DNA of 64,000 nucleotides from Micrococcaceae bacterium (GTDB lineage: Bacteria; Actinomycetota; Actinomycetes; Actinomycetales; Micrococcaceae): the NCBI GenBank assembly GCA_013393415.1, contig JABXHI010000060.1, forward strand, positions 1 to 64,000, read 5' to 3'. The notes beneath the pieces were generated by a model. The model was not told the DNA's origin, searched no databases, and saw nothing but the letters and a program-made list of their open reading frames with translations. The position numbers were made by a program, and so were the translations under genes. This document shows, in pieces, positions 43,918-53,206 of this stretch (the stretch's first letter is position 1; the number at the start of each line of letters is the position of its first letter).

Positions 43918-44583
43918 ATGTTGAACATCGCTGTTATCGGAGGAACCGGTCCTCAAGGACGCGGATTAGCGTATCGCATGGCCCTCGCAGGCCATTCGGT
44001 CACCATCGGCTCACGAGACGCTACTCGCGCAACCGAGAAAGCCCGTGAAATCGCAGAGAAAATCGGGTCCGACGCTTCACTGCACGGTGCAGATAACCTT
44101 AGTGCTGCCCAAGAAGCAGACATCGTTGTCCTCGCCATACCTTGGGACGGCCACGCGGGATTCGTGGAATCCCTCGCGCCTGCACTGCGCGGCAAAACCG
44201 TCATCAGCTGCGTGAACCCGCTAGCTTTTGATGAACACGGCCCCTACGGACTCACCTTGCAAGAAAGCGCCGCCGAAGAAGCACAGCGCCTGGCCCCAGA
44301 CGCAAAGGTTGTCGGATCCTTTCACCACGTGGCAGCCCTATCGCTCTGGAAAACCCCAGAGATGTTAGAACACGAGGATGTGCTGGTGTGCGGTGACGAT
44401 GCAGACGCGAAGAAGTTGGTCATCGAGCTGGCCGCTGTCGTGACTGGAAAACCAGGTGTCGATGCTGGAGCACTACGCCTTGCCCGACAGCTCGAACCGC
44501 TCACTGCGGTGTTGATTAACGTCAACAAGAAGTATAAGACCCGATCGGGCGTTGCCATCACTGGAGTCGAAGGAAAACTCTGA
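43918..44583 (+). CDS. npdG: NADPH-dependent F420 reductase
   Basis: 221 residues from ATG 43918, with AAAGGATTCT. The Rossmann start NIAVIGGTGPQGRGLAYRMA and SVTIGSRD bind NADP. SCVNPLAFDEHGPYG, KVVGSFHHVAALSL and DAGALRLARQLEPLTAVLINVN are typical of Fno/NpdG. It moves hydride between NADPH and F420, supplying F420H2. It follows cofE by about 120 bp with its own promoter. Confidence 0.93.
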   Translation: MLNIAVIGGTGPQGRGLAYRMALAGHSVTIGSRDATRATEKAREIAEKIGSDASLHGADNLSAAQEADIVVLAIPWDGHAGFVESLAPALRGKTVISCVNPLAFDEHGPYGLTLQESAAEEAQRLAPDAKVVGSFHHVAALSLWKTPEMLEHEDVLVCGDDADAKKLVIELAAVVTGKPGVDAGALRLARQLEPLTAVLINVNKKYKTRSGVAITGVEGKL

Positions 44584-44703
44584 ACGTCAATAGCTTCAAC
44601 TCATCTCCCGAAGTTTTGTATTTCTTTAGAACTCTTTATATCTTCTAGAACTCGCTTCGATTTGACTCTGACAACCTGCGTGATCACGCTGGCGTGCCGA
44701 AGG

Positions 44704-44737
44704 AACTGGGTGCGAACTTTTCAACTCGCACCCAGTT
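44704..44737. terminator. Hairpin between npdG and fhs
   Basis: AACTGGGTGCGA (44704-44715) pairs perfectly with TCGCACCCAGTT (44726-44737) around a 10-base loop, between convergent genes; a candidate bidirectional terminator without clear U tract. Confidence 0.6.
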
Positions 44738-44754
44738 ACCCTGGAACGTTCGTT

Positions 44755-46443
44755 CTAAAACAGCCCGAGAATCTGGCCGTCCTCGTCAACGTCCATGTTG
44801 TCAGAGGCGGGCTCGGAGGGCAGGCCCGGCATCGTGAGAATGCTGCCGGTCAGTGCCACGACAAAGCCGGCGCCGGCACGCACGTTGAGTTCACGAATAG
44901 TGACGCGGAAGTCGCTTGGCGCCCCGAGGGTCTTGGGATCATCACTAAACGAGTACTGAGTTTTGGCCATACAGACCGGGACTTTGTCTTCGCCGGCGTC
45001 TTCGAGTTGCTTGAGCTGCTTTTCGGCGGTCGAAGAGAAGTCGACACCTTCACCGCCGTAGACGTTGGTGACGATGTGCTCAATGCGTTCACGAATGCCG
45101 GTCTCTGGCGAGAACATGGGCTGGACGGATTCGTCGGAATCTTGGAGCACGTCGACGAGGTGGGAGGCGAGCTCCTTGGCGCCTTCGCCACCGTTGGCCC
45201 ACACGCTGACCGCTGAAGCATGAACGCCCTGTTGCTTGCAGAAGTCTTTAACCCACTGGAGTTCTTCGTCGGTATCCTGCGGGAACTGGTTGATCGCCAC
45301 GACGACGGGGGCGCCGAAGGATTTGATGTTCTTCAGGTGGCGGGCGAGGTTCTCGGAGCCTTTCTCCATCGCGTCGATGTGGCCCGAACGGTCGTCACCG
45401 GGGTTATTGACCTCGTCGAGGGAGAGCCCCCCGTTGTATTTCACGGAACGCACGGTCGCGACCACGGTCACGGCATCGGCAGCGAAGCCACCGGCCGGTC
45501 CGGTGATGTTGACAAATTTTTCGGCACCCAGATCCGCGCCGAAGCCGGCTTCGGTTACGACGGTCTCGGCCAGATCCAACGCGGTGTTGGTCGCGATGAC
45601 GGAGTTGGCACCGTGGGCGATGTTTGCGAATGGGCCGCCGTGAATTAGGGCGGGCGTGCCGGCCAGAGACTGTACGAGGTTGGGGCGCAGGGCATCGCGC
45701 AGCAGAATCGTCATCGCACCCTGAGCGCCGTTGGGACCCAGCTGGGCTGCGGTGACGGGTTTCCGGTCGTATGTTTCGGCGACGACGATGCGCGAGAAGC
45801 GCTCCTTGAGGTCGTCGAGGTCACGGGAGAGACAGAACACGGCCATGGTTTCGGAAGCCACGGTGATTTCGAAGCCGTCCTCGCGCGGGGTGCCCGAGGT
45901 CCGTCCGCCGAGCCCAACGACGACGTTGCGCAAGTTGCGGTCATTCATATCGAGCACGCGTTTGATGCGGATGGTGCGGCCATCAATGCCGAGCTCGTTG
46001 CCGTGGTAAACGTGGTTGTCCACAAGGTTGCACAGCAGGTTGTGTGCGGCCGAGAGCGCGTGAAAGTCGCCGGTGAAGTGTAGGTTGATGCTCTCCATGG
46101 GCACCACTTGGGCGTATCCGCCACCGGTGGCACCGCCTTTCATCCCAAATACCGGGCCCAATGACGGCTCGCGCAGGGCCACCATGGTTTGTGAGCCCAC
46201 GAGATTCAGGGCGTCGGCGAGGCCAACCGAGACGGTGGATTTGCCTTCGCCGGCGGGTGTGGGGGAGACCGCGGTGACCAGCACGAGTTTGCCGCGTTTG
46301 CCGGAGGTGTTGATTTTGTCGGTGTCGACTTTGGCCATGTGGTGGCCGTATGGAATCAGGGCCTCGTCGGTGATGTTGACGGTTGAGGCAATCTCGGAAA
46401 TGGGTTGAAGCGTGGCTGCTGCTGAGATTTCGGCATCGTTCAT
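44755..46443 (-). CDS. fhs: Formate-tetrahydrofolate ligase
   Basis: 562 residues from ATG 46443 (an in-frame GTG lies three codons upstream). It makes 10-formyl-THF from formate, THF and ATP in one-carbon metabolism. Blocks: TPAGEGKSTVSVGLADAL (ATP loop), REPSLGPVFGMKGGATGGGYAQV, HFTGDFHALSAAHNLL and PGLPSEPASDNMDVDEDGQILGLF. Length is normal. It is preceded by a small membrane protein gene on the same strand. Confidence 0.96.
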   Translation of the reverse strand: MNDAEISAAATLQPISEIASTVNITDEALIPYGHHMAKVDTDKINTSGKRGKLVLVTAVSPTPAGEGKSTVSVGLADALNLVGSQTMVALREPSLGPVFGMKGGATGGGYAQVVPMESINLHFTGDFHALSAAHNLLCNLVDNHVYHGNELGIDGRTIRIKRVLDMNDRNLRNVVVGLGGRTSGTPREDGFEITVASETMAVFCLSRDLDDLKERFSRIVVAETYDRKPVTAAQLGPNGAQGAMTILLRDALRPNLVQSLAGTPALIHGGPFANIAHGANSVIATNTALDLAETVVTEAGFGADLGAEKFVNITGPAGGFAADAVTVVATVRSVKYNGGLSLDEVNNPGDDRSGHIDAMEKGSENLARHLKNIKSFGAPVVVAINQFPQDTDEELQWVKDFCKQQGVHASAVSVWANGGEGAKELASHLVDVLQDSDESVQPMFSPETGIRERIEHIVTNVYGGEGVDFSSTAEKQLKQLEDAGEDKVPVCMAKTQYSFSDDPKTLGAPSDFRVTIRELNVRAGAGFVVALTGSILTMPGLPSEPASDNMDVDEDGQILGLF

Positions 46444-46491
46444 AGGTGCCACGTTAGCTAGCTCACAACTATTACGGAAGAGGCAACCGGA

Positions 46492-47007
46492 TTAACTTAC
46501 AGTTTTTTCGGTCACTTTTGTCTTCGACGAAGTCAGGCGCCAAATGATCCATGCGGCAAGCGCTATCGCGAGCGCGACGGAGACCACGACGGTTGCGACC
46601 GGCCACCGTTGATACGTGACCCCAATCGCGGTAAACGTCACCGACCCGACCGTGGTGTAAATCGTCGCCCAGAGTGCCCCGCCAATCAGCAGTGCGGGCA
46701 GGTAGCGATACCAGCGCATGCGGATCACACCGGAGGCCAGGTTGATGGCGGTTTGGAAGCCGATCGTCAGAAAGGAGACGGCGACGGCGGGTGGGCCCCA
46801 GCGATCCAGGGCGGCCTCGGCGCGCTGATAGACGGTGGAGTTCATGATTCGTTGTACTGAGTTGATGCGCGACACACCGGCTCGCACGGCGCGGCCGATG
46901 AGGTGGGTGCCGCCGGCCCGCAAGAACACGATGAGATACAGGGCCAGCCAGACCCAAATCCACGGTCCATTCCAGGACATGGGGTTATACCAGACGCCGT
47001 CGCCCAT
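46492..47007 (-). CDS. Small VTT/DedA-like membrane protein
   Basis: 171 residues, AAGGGAG before ATG 47007. About three to four membrane helices; the region RWGPPAVAVSFLTIGFQTAINLASG with RYLPALLIGGALWATIYTTVG resembles the VTT (SNARE-associated, DedA) family, whose members act in lipid scrambling or undecaprenyl phosphate recycling. It is shorter than standard DedA proteins (about 200). It lies upstream of fhs on the same strand. Confidence 0.7.
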   Translation of the reverse strand: MGDGVWYNPMSWNGPWIWVWLALYLIVFLRAGGTHLIGRAVRAGVSRINSVQRIMNSTVYQRAEAALDRWGPPAVAVSFLTIGFQTAINLASGVIRMRWYRYLPALLIGGALWATIYTTVGSVTFTAIGVTYQRWPVATVVVSVALAIALAAWIIWRLTSSKTKVTEKTVS

Positions 47008-47061
47008 GTGTGCTCCCTTGCAATGGATTCAATGTGCTCACCAGCTTAAGTATGCGCGAAT

Positions 47062-48552
47062 TTAAGCGTCGTCGTCAGGTTGTTGGGCTTCGGGCTGATC
47101 CGCCCACCATGCGAACAGTGCGGCTTTGGTGGCTTCGACGTCGGCCGGCCCCTCGTCGAGGCGCAGATTCAACAGGTAGTTATAGGCGCGGCCCACCAGG
47201 GGCCCGGGTTTGATGTCGAGCAACTCCATGATCTGTTTGCCATCCAAATCTGGCCGGATCGCAGCGAGCTCCTCTTCTTCGGCGAGCTGTTCGATGCGGG
47301 ATTCCAGATCGTCGTAGGCGGTGGCCAGTCGACGGGCTTTGCGTTTATTTTGGGTGGTCACATCCGAGCGGGTCAGCGCGTGCAGGTGGGCCACCAAATC
47401 CCCGGCATCGGTGACGTAGCGGCGCACCGCGGAATCGGTCCACTCACCCTCACCGTAGCCATAAAAGCGCATGTGCAACTCGACGAGCCGGGCCACAGCC
47501 TTGGTCGAACCCTTATCGAAGCGCAGCTCGCGCATCCGTTTAGCCACGAGCTTGGCCCCGACGACGTCGTGATGGCGGAAGGTCACCTTGCCGTTGGGCT
47601 CGAACCGGCGAGTCTTGGGTTTGCCGATGTCGTGCATTAGCGCGGCAAAGCGCAGCACAAAATTTGGCGCCTCAACGTAGTGGGCCTCGCGCTCGATGGC
47701 GTTTTCCATGACCTGCAGCGAGTGTTCGTAGACGTCCTTGTGACGATGCGTGTCGTCCGAGGCCTGCCGCATTGCGGGCAGTTCGGGCAGCACGAAGTCG
47801 GCGATCCCCGACGCGACGAGCAGGTCCAGGCCACGACGAGGCGTGTCGGCGATCATGAGTTTCACGAGTTCTTCGCGTACCCGCTCGGCGGAGATGATCT
47901 CGATGCGCTGCGCCATATCGGTCATCGCCGCAGCCACGTCATCGGAAACGGTCACCCCGAGTTGGGCGGCGAACCGCGCGGCACGCATCATGCGCAGTGG
48001 GTCATCCGAAAACGACTGCTGCGGGGTCCCCGGTGTCGACAGCACCCCGGCGACCAGGGCTTTGATGCCGCCAAAAGGGTCGACGAGTTCAAAATCGGGC
48101 AGGCGCAACGCCATCGCATTGACCGTAAAATCCCGACGACGCAGATCCTCGAGCAGCTCGGTGCCGAAGACGACCTCGGGTTTGCGCGAGTCGGGGTCAT
48201 ATTGCTCGTCCCGGTAGGTCGTAATTTCGACGGTCCAGTCCCCGTAGCGGGCCCCGATGGTGCCAAACGCCGCGCCGATATCCCACTGGGCGTGGGCCCA
48301 CCCCGTCAAAATCTGCTGGATAGTCTCGGGCACCGCGTCGGTGGTGAAATCCAGGTCGGTCACGCTGGAACCCAAAAACATGTCGCGCACCGGACCACCC
48401 ACCAGGGCCAGTTCGTATCCGGCATCGGCAAACCGTTCGCCGAGTTCCACCACGAATTTGGGCAGGGTGACGTCGGCGGGGAAGCCGGCCGGTAGCGGCA
48501 CGGTGGCGTAGCTGGTGGGTGTGGTGTTCGACATAGAGGGTGAGGTATTCAT
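47062..48552 (-). CDS. pcnA: CCA tRNA nucleotidyltransferase
   Basis: 496 residues from ATG 48552; MSNTTPTSY (48534) is an alternative and neither has a clear Shine-Dalgarno. Class II nucleotidyltransferase: LALVGGPVRDMFLGSSVTDLDFTTDA with the DLD metal motif, RRRDFTVNAMALRL and SDDPLRMMRAARFAAQL. A C-terminal HD domain has LRFAALMHDIGKPKTR. It adds or repairs tRNA 3'-CCA. Divergent from NUDIX-murJ, the conserved actinobacterial arrangement. Confidence 0.93.
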   Translation of the reverse strand: MNTSPSMSNTTPTSYATVPLPAGFPADVTLPKFVVELGERFADAGYELALVGGPVRDMFLGSSVTDLDFTTDAVPETIQQILTGWAHAQWDIGAAFGTIGARYGDWTVEITTYRDEQYDPDSRKPEVVFGTELLEDLRRRDFTVNAMALRLPDFELVDPFGGIKALVAGVLSTPGTPQQSFSDDPLRMMRAARFAAQLGVTVSDDVAAAMTDMAQRIEIISAERVREELVKLMIADTPRRGLDLLVASGIADFVLPELPAMRQASDDTHRHKDVYEHSLQVMENAIEREAHYVEAPNFVLRFAALMHDIGKPKTRRFEPNGKVTFRHHDVVGAKLVAKRMRELRFDKGSTKAVARLVELHMRFYGYGEGEWTDSAVRRYVTDAGDLVAHLHALTRSDVTTQNKRKARRLATAYDDLESRIEQLAEEEELAAIRPDLDGKQIMELLDIKPGPLVGRAYNYLLNLRLDEGPADVEATKAALFAWWADQPEAQQPDDDA

Positions 48553-48645
48553 TCCGGTTAGCTGATGGATTATTTTTGGTGCTGACTGTGCCCGTATTGC
48601 GTGCGGGAAATGCTGCCGGTGGTGCAACGGGCTAGAGTGGATTAT

Positions 48646-49560
48646 ATGTCCCATCGAGCCCCCGGTGCTTCCGATCGCACCCCACCCAACGTCTGGGGCA
48701 CTTCTGCGTCTGCCAGACGACGGGTCCGCCGTGACCCGCAAACGGGGCGGCTTCGAACAGAAGCGTACGCAACAGGTGGTCAGATACCCACTGTAAAGGA
48801 GATTTCGGCCGGCGGCATGGTCGTGCGCGAGCACCGCGGTGCTCATCAGGTAGCCATTATCGCACGGTATAACCGCGGAGGACGACTCGAGTGGGTGCTG
48901 CCTAAAGGGCATCCCGAGGGTGAAGAAAACCACCACGAGGCCGCGATGCGCGAAGTCGCCGAGGAAACCGGGATCTCCGGGGATGTACTCACCGAGCTGG
49001 GGCACATTGAATACACGTTTAGCGTGCCGGGTCGACGCATCCACAAAACCGTCCACCACTTCCTGTTACGCGCCACGGGCGGGGAGTTGACCATCGACAA
49101 TGATCCGGATCAAGAGGCCGTCGACGTCGCCTGGGTTGATGTGGATCGGCTCACGGGACGGCTCACGTTTCTCAATGAGCGTCGCATCGTGGAGATGGCG
49201 CGCGATCTGATGGCCGAGTTCTTCGATATTGCTCCGCCACCGGCCACCGTGCGGCCCCGGCGTATCATTCCGATGCTGCGCAGATTCCCCTCCGGGCTGA
49301 TTCCAGAGCAGTTCCGTGACGCCGATGCCGAACCGGACAAAAAACCGCCGACACCATATGAATTGGCCCAGAAGTTGGCGCGGGCCAAGCAACCCGACAC
49401 GGCACCCTCACCCAGTGATTCTCAAGAGTCGGCTGATAGCCTACCGAAGGAATCCGCTGACGAACCAGCAGCAGAACCACCTTCCCCCGACTACACGCGG
49501 CCGAAGATCCCCAAACCCTCGGCCGCGCTATTTGAGAAACACCGTAAACGAAACACATGA
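48646..49560 (+). CDS. NUDIX hydrolase with disordered tail
   Basis: 304 residues from ATG 48646. TAGAGT lies seven bases upstream and no Shine-Dalgarno is seen, so it may be leaderless. The Nudix box reads GHPEGEENHHEAAMREVAEETGI in two halves, with all catalytic Glu present. The position matches mycobacterial mutT4 (Rv3908) beside pcnA. The C-terminal ~90 residues are Pro/Glu-rich and probably disordered. It overlaps murJ by 4 bp. The DUF6049-type gene found between these two in mycobacteria (Rv3909) is absent. Confidence 0.9.
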   Translation: MSHRAPGASDRTPPNVWGTSASARRRVRRDPQTGRLRTEAYATGGQIPTVKEISAGGMVVREHRGAHQVAIIARYNRGGRLEWVLPKGHPEGEENHHEAAMREVAEETGISGDVLTELGHIEYTFSVPGRRIHKTVHHFLLRATGGELTIDNDPDQEAVDVAWVDVDRLTGRLTFLNERRIVEMARDLMAEFFDIAPPPATVRPRRIIPMLRRFPSGLIPEQFRDADAEPDKKPPTPYELAQKLARAKQPDTAPSPSDSQESADSLPKESADEPAAEPPSPDYTRPKIPKPSAALFEKHRKRNT

Positions 49561-51299
49561 CCGACACCCCACAGGCCGAACAAGCCAACCCAGACCCGCA
49601 GGATGCCTCGCGGTCGCGCTCAGCGGCCACCCGAGCATCGGCCATCATGGCCTCGGGGACCATCGTCTCGCGTGTGCTGGGATTCGTCCGGACCTCGCTG
49701 TTGGCCATCGCGATTGGTTCTACCGCACTGGTCGGCGACGTGTTCGAATCGGCCAACACCATCCCCAATGTCATCTACATGTTGCTGGCCGGCGGGGTCT
49801 TCAACGTGGTGTTGGTGCCACAGATCATCAAGCAGGCCAAAAAGGCTGACCGGGGCGCCGACTACACCTCGCGGCTCATCACGTTGGCCGCGCTGATTAT
49901 CGGCGCCTTCACGATCGCGTTGACACTATTGGCGGCACCCATCATTGAGGCGTTGACCATGGGCTGGTCGGAGCCCAAGCTCGCGCTGGGTACCGCATTC
50001 GCCTTCTGGACGCTACCGCAGATCTTCTTCTATGGGATGTACGCCGTCATCGGCCAGGTGCTCAACGCCCACGGCCGATTCGGTGCCTATATGTGGGCGC
50101 CGGTGGCCAATAATGTCGTCGCCATCGGGTTCATCCTCTTCTACATTGTTACCTTTGGCGCTTACGTTGCGATCCCGGGAGATCAGCAGCTCGCCGAATG
50201 GAGCACGACCCACACCATCATCCTGGCCGGGGGACACACCCTGGGCATCATCATCCAGGCCGTGGTCCTCTTCTGGCCACTGAAACGTCTCGGGCTCGGG
50301 CTGAAACTGAAGTTCGGGTGGAAGGGTATGGGCCTGCGCCACACGGGGCGGCTCGCCGGGTTCACCATCGTCACGATGATGGTTGGCAACATCTCCAACC
50401 TCATGATCAACCGCCTGGTCACCGGCGCGACCGAAGCCCGAAGCGATCTGCCCACCGCAGCCGAGCAGGCCGCCGTGCCCGGTTTGCAGGCCTTAAACAT
50501 TGGCCAGTTGATCACCGTGCTCCCCCACTCGGTGTTTGTGCTGTCCATTTCCACGGTGCTGTTCAATCATCTGGCGCGGTCAATGCAGGACGACAACATG
50601 GACGCCGCACGCCGGACGGCCGGATCCGGGCTGCGCACCTTCGCGGTGCCGTTGATGATTTCGGTCGCCGGCATCATTGTGCTCGCGCCACCCATTGGCC
50701 GCCTGTTTGCCAGCTCATCCGAGACCGCCATCATTTCGGCACACGCCATCGCCCAAATCCTGCTCTTGCTGGCGTTGGGGATGCCGTTCCGATCAGCACA
50801 CTTCTACCTGTTGCGGGTCTTCTACGCGGCCGAAAACGCAACCATCCCGATGCTCGTCCAAGTTGGGGCAGCGCTGACTTCCCTGAGCCTGTCCTACGCA
50901 CTGGCGCCACTAGTGCCCATCGAATCTATCGCACACCTCATCGCCCTGATCTTTACCGGCGTCCACGTGGTGCAACTGCTCGTCACCCACATCCTTGCGA
51001 AACGATTCTTCGGCGACTACGGCACCAAGGCCGTGCTAGGCACCTATGTTCGTACCGGCTGGGCCGGCGTGGTGGCCGGCATCTTCGGCGTCGCACTCCT
51101 CTACCCCATGGGCGGCTACACCGGTGGCTTCGCCATGACCTCGATCCCCAACGCAGTACTAGCCTGCGGGATCGTCGGAACCGTGATGGTCATCGTCTAT
51201 CTCGTCGCCTGTCGCCTCTTCGACGTCACCGAACTCAACCAATTCCTGCAGCCCATCACCAACCGACTACGGCGCAAGACCAAGACCGAACATTCCTAG
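49557..51299 (+). CDS. murJ: Lipid II flippase MurJ
   Basis: 580 residues with about 14 membrane helices. MOP-superfamily MurJ blocks: SGTIVSRVLGFVRTSLLAIAIG, DVFESANTIPNVIYMLLAGGVFNVVLVPQI, NAHGRFGAYMWAPVANNVVAI and the loop LPHSVFVLSISTVLFNHLARS. It flips lipid II across the membrane for peptidoglycan synthesis. Unlike mycobacterial Rv3910 there is no fused pseudokinase; a separate gene follows after about 100 bp. ATGA overlap with the NUDIX gene. Confidence 0.94.
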   Translation: MTDTPQAEQANPDPQDASRSRSAATRASAIMASGTIVSRVLGFVRTSLLAIAIGSTALVGDVFESANTIPNVIYMLLAGGVFNVVLVPQIIKQAKKADRGADYTSRLITLAALIIGAFTIALTLLAAPIIEALTMGWSEPKLALGTAFAFWTLPQIFFYGMYAVIGQVLNAHGRFGAYMWAPVANNVVAIGFILFYIVTFGAYVAIPGDQQLAEWSTTHTIILAGGHTLGIIIQAVVLFWPLKRLGLGLKLKFGWKGMGLRHTGRLAGFTIVTMMVGNISNLMINRLVTGATEARSDLPTAAEQAAVPGLQALNIGQLITVLPHSVFVLSISTVLFNHLARSMQDDNMDAARRTAGSGLRTFAVPLMISVAGIIVLAPPIGRLFASSSETAIISAHAIAQILLLLALGMPFRSAHFYLLRVFYAAENATIPMLVQVGAALTSLSLSYALAPLVPIESIAHLIALIFTGVHVVQLLVTHILAKRFFGDYGTKAVLGTYVRTGWAGVVAGIFGVALLYPMGGYTGGFAMTSIPNAVLACGIVGTVMVIVYLVACRLFDVTELNQFLQPITNRLRRKTKTEHS

Positions 51300-51396
51300 A
51301 GTGTGACGGCAACCGCGTCAGATCCCAACACAGCCACACAGTTAACATAAACTAGAAGAAATTCACCAACATTCATCGGCAACAGGGGAGGTCTTG

Positions 51397-53073
51397 GTGG
51401 CCAACATAGATGAAGGTGCTGTACTTGGCGGGCGCTATGAGATCACCGGACGAGTCATGGCATCCGCACAACGCGACCAGGTACTCACCGGGCGCGATCA
51501 GGTACTCAACCGCGAAGTCTTGATCCTGGTGGCATCCCGCGAGAACGCCTCCCAAGCCGCACAATCTGCCCGTCAACTGGCCACCGGGGAACGCGCAAGC
51601 TCCATCCAGATTCTCGATTTGGGTCTCTCCGATGACCGCACCTACCTCGTGGCTCCGGGCAATGCCGATGTCGAAGACCTGTTGGCGCTGCTGACCACCG
51701 AAGACGTCTACGTTGAACCGTTTTTCACCGAGGCGCTAGGCACCGAGCTATTTGGCGAATCCCGGTCGAACACTCCCCAGACCTTCGAGGACGACGCCGA
51801 ATACTACGCAGAGCTCCAAGATGAGCTCTCCGAAGAAGACCAAGACTCCGCCAAGCGCCCGGAGTTTCTGAATAAACTCTCCGACCGCATTGACGACTGG
51901 CTCCAGGATGACTCCGATGACGCCCCGATCGCCCCTGGACGCGAGGAGTCTTCGTCCAAGGGTGCCGGTGCTGCTGCAGCTGCGGGAACCGCCGCCGCGG
52001 CCGGTGTTGCCGCCAGCTCACGCGATGACAGCAGCCGCGACGAAAGCTCTGACGACGACCAGACGACCGACGATGCACAGCACGAGGACCAGTCACAGGA
52101 CTCGGTTGACGATGCCAGCGATGATGACCAGTCCACCGAATCGATCCTGCCCCTGATTGCTGACGAGCAGAAGAAGTCACGCGAGCCCGAACGACCTGCA
52201 GATGAAGAGCGCACCCAGATCGTCGAGCCCATCACGCAGGACCAGCCGCAGCAACAACCACCGGCTGCTACCCCACCGCCACCGGTCGAACCGCTTCCGC
52301 CCCGTGATGAAGCAGTCCACGAGGGGCCGACGGCCGTACCACCACCGCCTGCCCGCGGTGAGCCCACCGCCGAAGAAGGCTACGCCATCCAGTACACCGA
52401 TGAGCGTCAGCGTTCCACCTGGGGTCGCCTCCTTGCCGGATTACTGCTCATCGCCGTGCTCGTGGGTGCCGTCGTCATCATTTTCCAGGTGCTAGGCGCT
52501 CCGGATGAAGACGACCCACCGGTAGCCGATGAGCCCACCACCCAGGCTCCCGCCGAAGACGAAGAAGACGAGCCAACAGAGGAAGAAACCGAGGAACCCG
52601 CTGGACCAGAGCCAGTCCCGGCATCGGTTGAACGCGTCGTGCCAGACTCCCCGGGACTGTCCAATGGCTACGACGCAGATCTTCCCGCAATTGTTGATGG
52701 TAACCAAGCAACCGCTTGGCACACGCTGACCTTCACCAGCCCACAGTTCGGTGGCTTCGCATCCAACCTCGCCCTTGTGGTTGAGCTCGAAGAACAAGCA
52801 CCCGTCTCCGAAGTCACCATCTCCCAGAGCCAAGGCTCCGGCGGTGCCTTCACGGTCGCCGTTTCCAATGAACCGGATCCAGAAGGTGGCGTCATGCTGA
52901 CCGAAGGTTCCTTCACCGGACCCGAATACACCGTCGATGCCCATGACTCCGAGGGCGACCCGGTGGAGGCACGCTACGTGATCATCAACTTCACGGAGCT
53001 CCCAACGCTGTCGAACACCGCGTCCGCAGATCGACCATACGGTCTTCGGATCAACGAGATCGAAGTCAACTAA
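51397..53073 (+). CDS. Degenerate kinase N-lobe / membrane / discoidin-like protein
   Basis: 558 residues from GTG 51397 with GGGGAGG. Residues 1-110 resemble a Ser/Thr kinase N-lobe (GGRYEITGRV, then LNREVLILVAS where a kinase has its ATP lysine), but the C-lobe with HRD and DFG is missing. An acidic, Ser/Asp/Pro-rich linker follows to about 340, then one membrane helix (about 346-368), another acidic linker, and a C-terminal discoidin-like domain (PGLSNGYDADLPAIVDGNQATAWHT ... RINEIEV). It corresponds to the C-terminal half of mycobacterial MviN (pseudokinase, TM, discoidin) but is split off and reduced. It probably regulates or scaffolds MurJ. Confidence 0.75.
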   Translation: MANIDEGAVLGGRYEITGRVMASAQRDQVLTGRDQVLNREVLILVASRENASQAAQSARQLATGERASSIQILDLGLSDDRTYLVAPGNADVEDLLALLTTEDVYVEPFFTEALGTELFGESRSNTPQTFEDDAEYYAELQDELSEEDQDSAKRPEFLNKLSDRIDDWLQDDSDDAPIAPGREESSSKGAGAAAAAGTAAAAGVAASSRDDSSRDESSDDDQTTDDAQHEDQSQDSVDDASDDDQSTESILPLIADEQKKSREPERPADEERTQIVEPITQDQPQQQPPAATPPPPVEPLPPRDEAVHEGPTAVPPPPARGEPTAEEGYAIQYTDERQRSTWGRLLAGLLLIAVLVGAVVIIFQVLGAPDEDDPPVADEPTTQAPAEDEEDEPTEEETEEPAGPEPVPASVERVVPDSPGLSNGYDADLPAIVDGNQATAWHTLTFTSPQFGGFASNLALVVELEEQAPVSEVTISQSQGSGGAFTVAVSNEPDPEGGVMLTEGSFTGPEYTVDAHDSEGDPVEARYVIINFTELPTLSNTASADRPYGLRINEIEVN

Positions 53074-53085
53074 ACCACCCAACGC

Positions 53086-53122
53086 AGGCACCACGAGGAG
53101 GGGAATATTCCTTATGGTGCCT
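53086..53122 (+). terminator. Hairpin after the pseudokinase gene
   Basis: AGGCACCA (53086-53093) pairs with TGGTGCCT (53115-53122), with outer AACG/CGTT partly pairing; no U tract. Confidence 0.4.
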
Positions 53123-53206
53123 GACGTTGTCACTTGAAGAACCACAATACTGATCGGGCCCTGCTAACTGTGCCCACCCGACTCATCAGAGCAAAGGAAG
53201 ATACTC

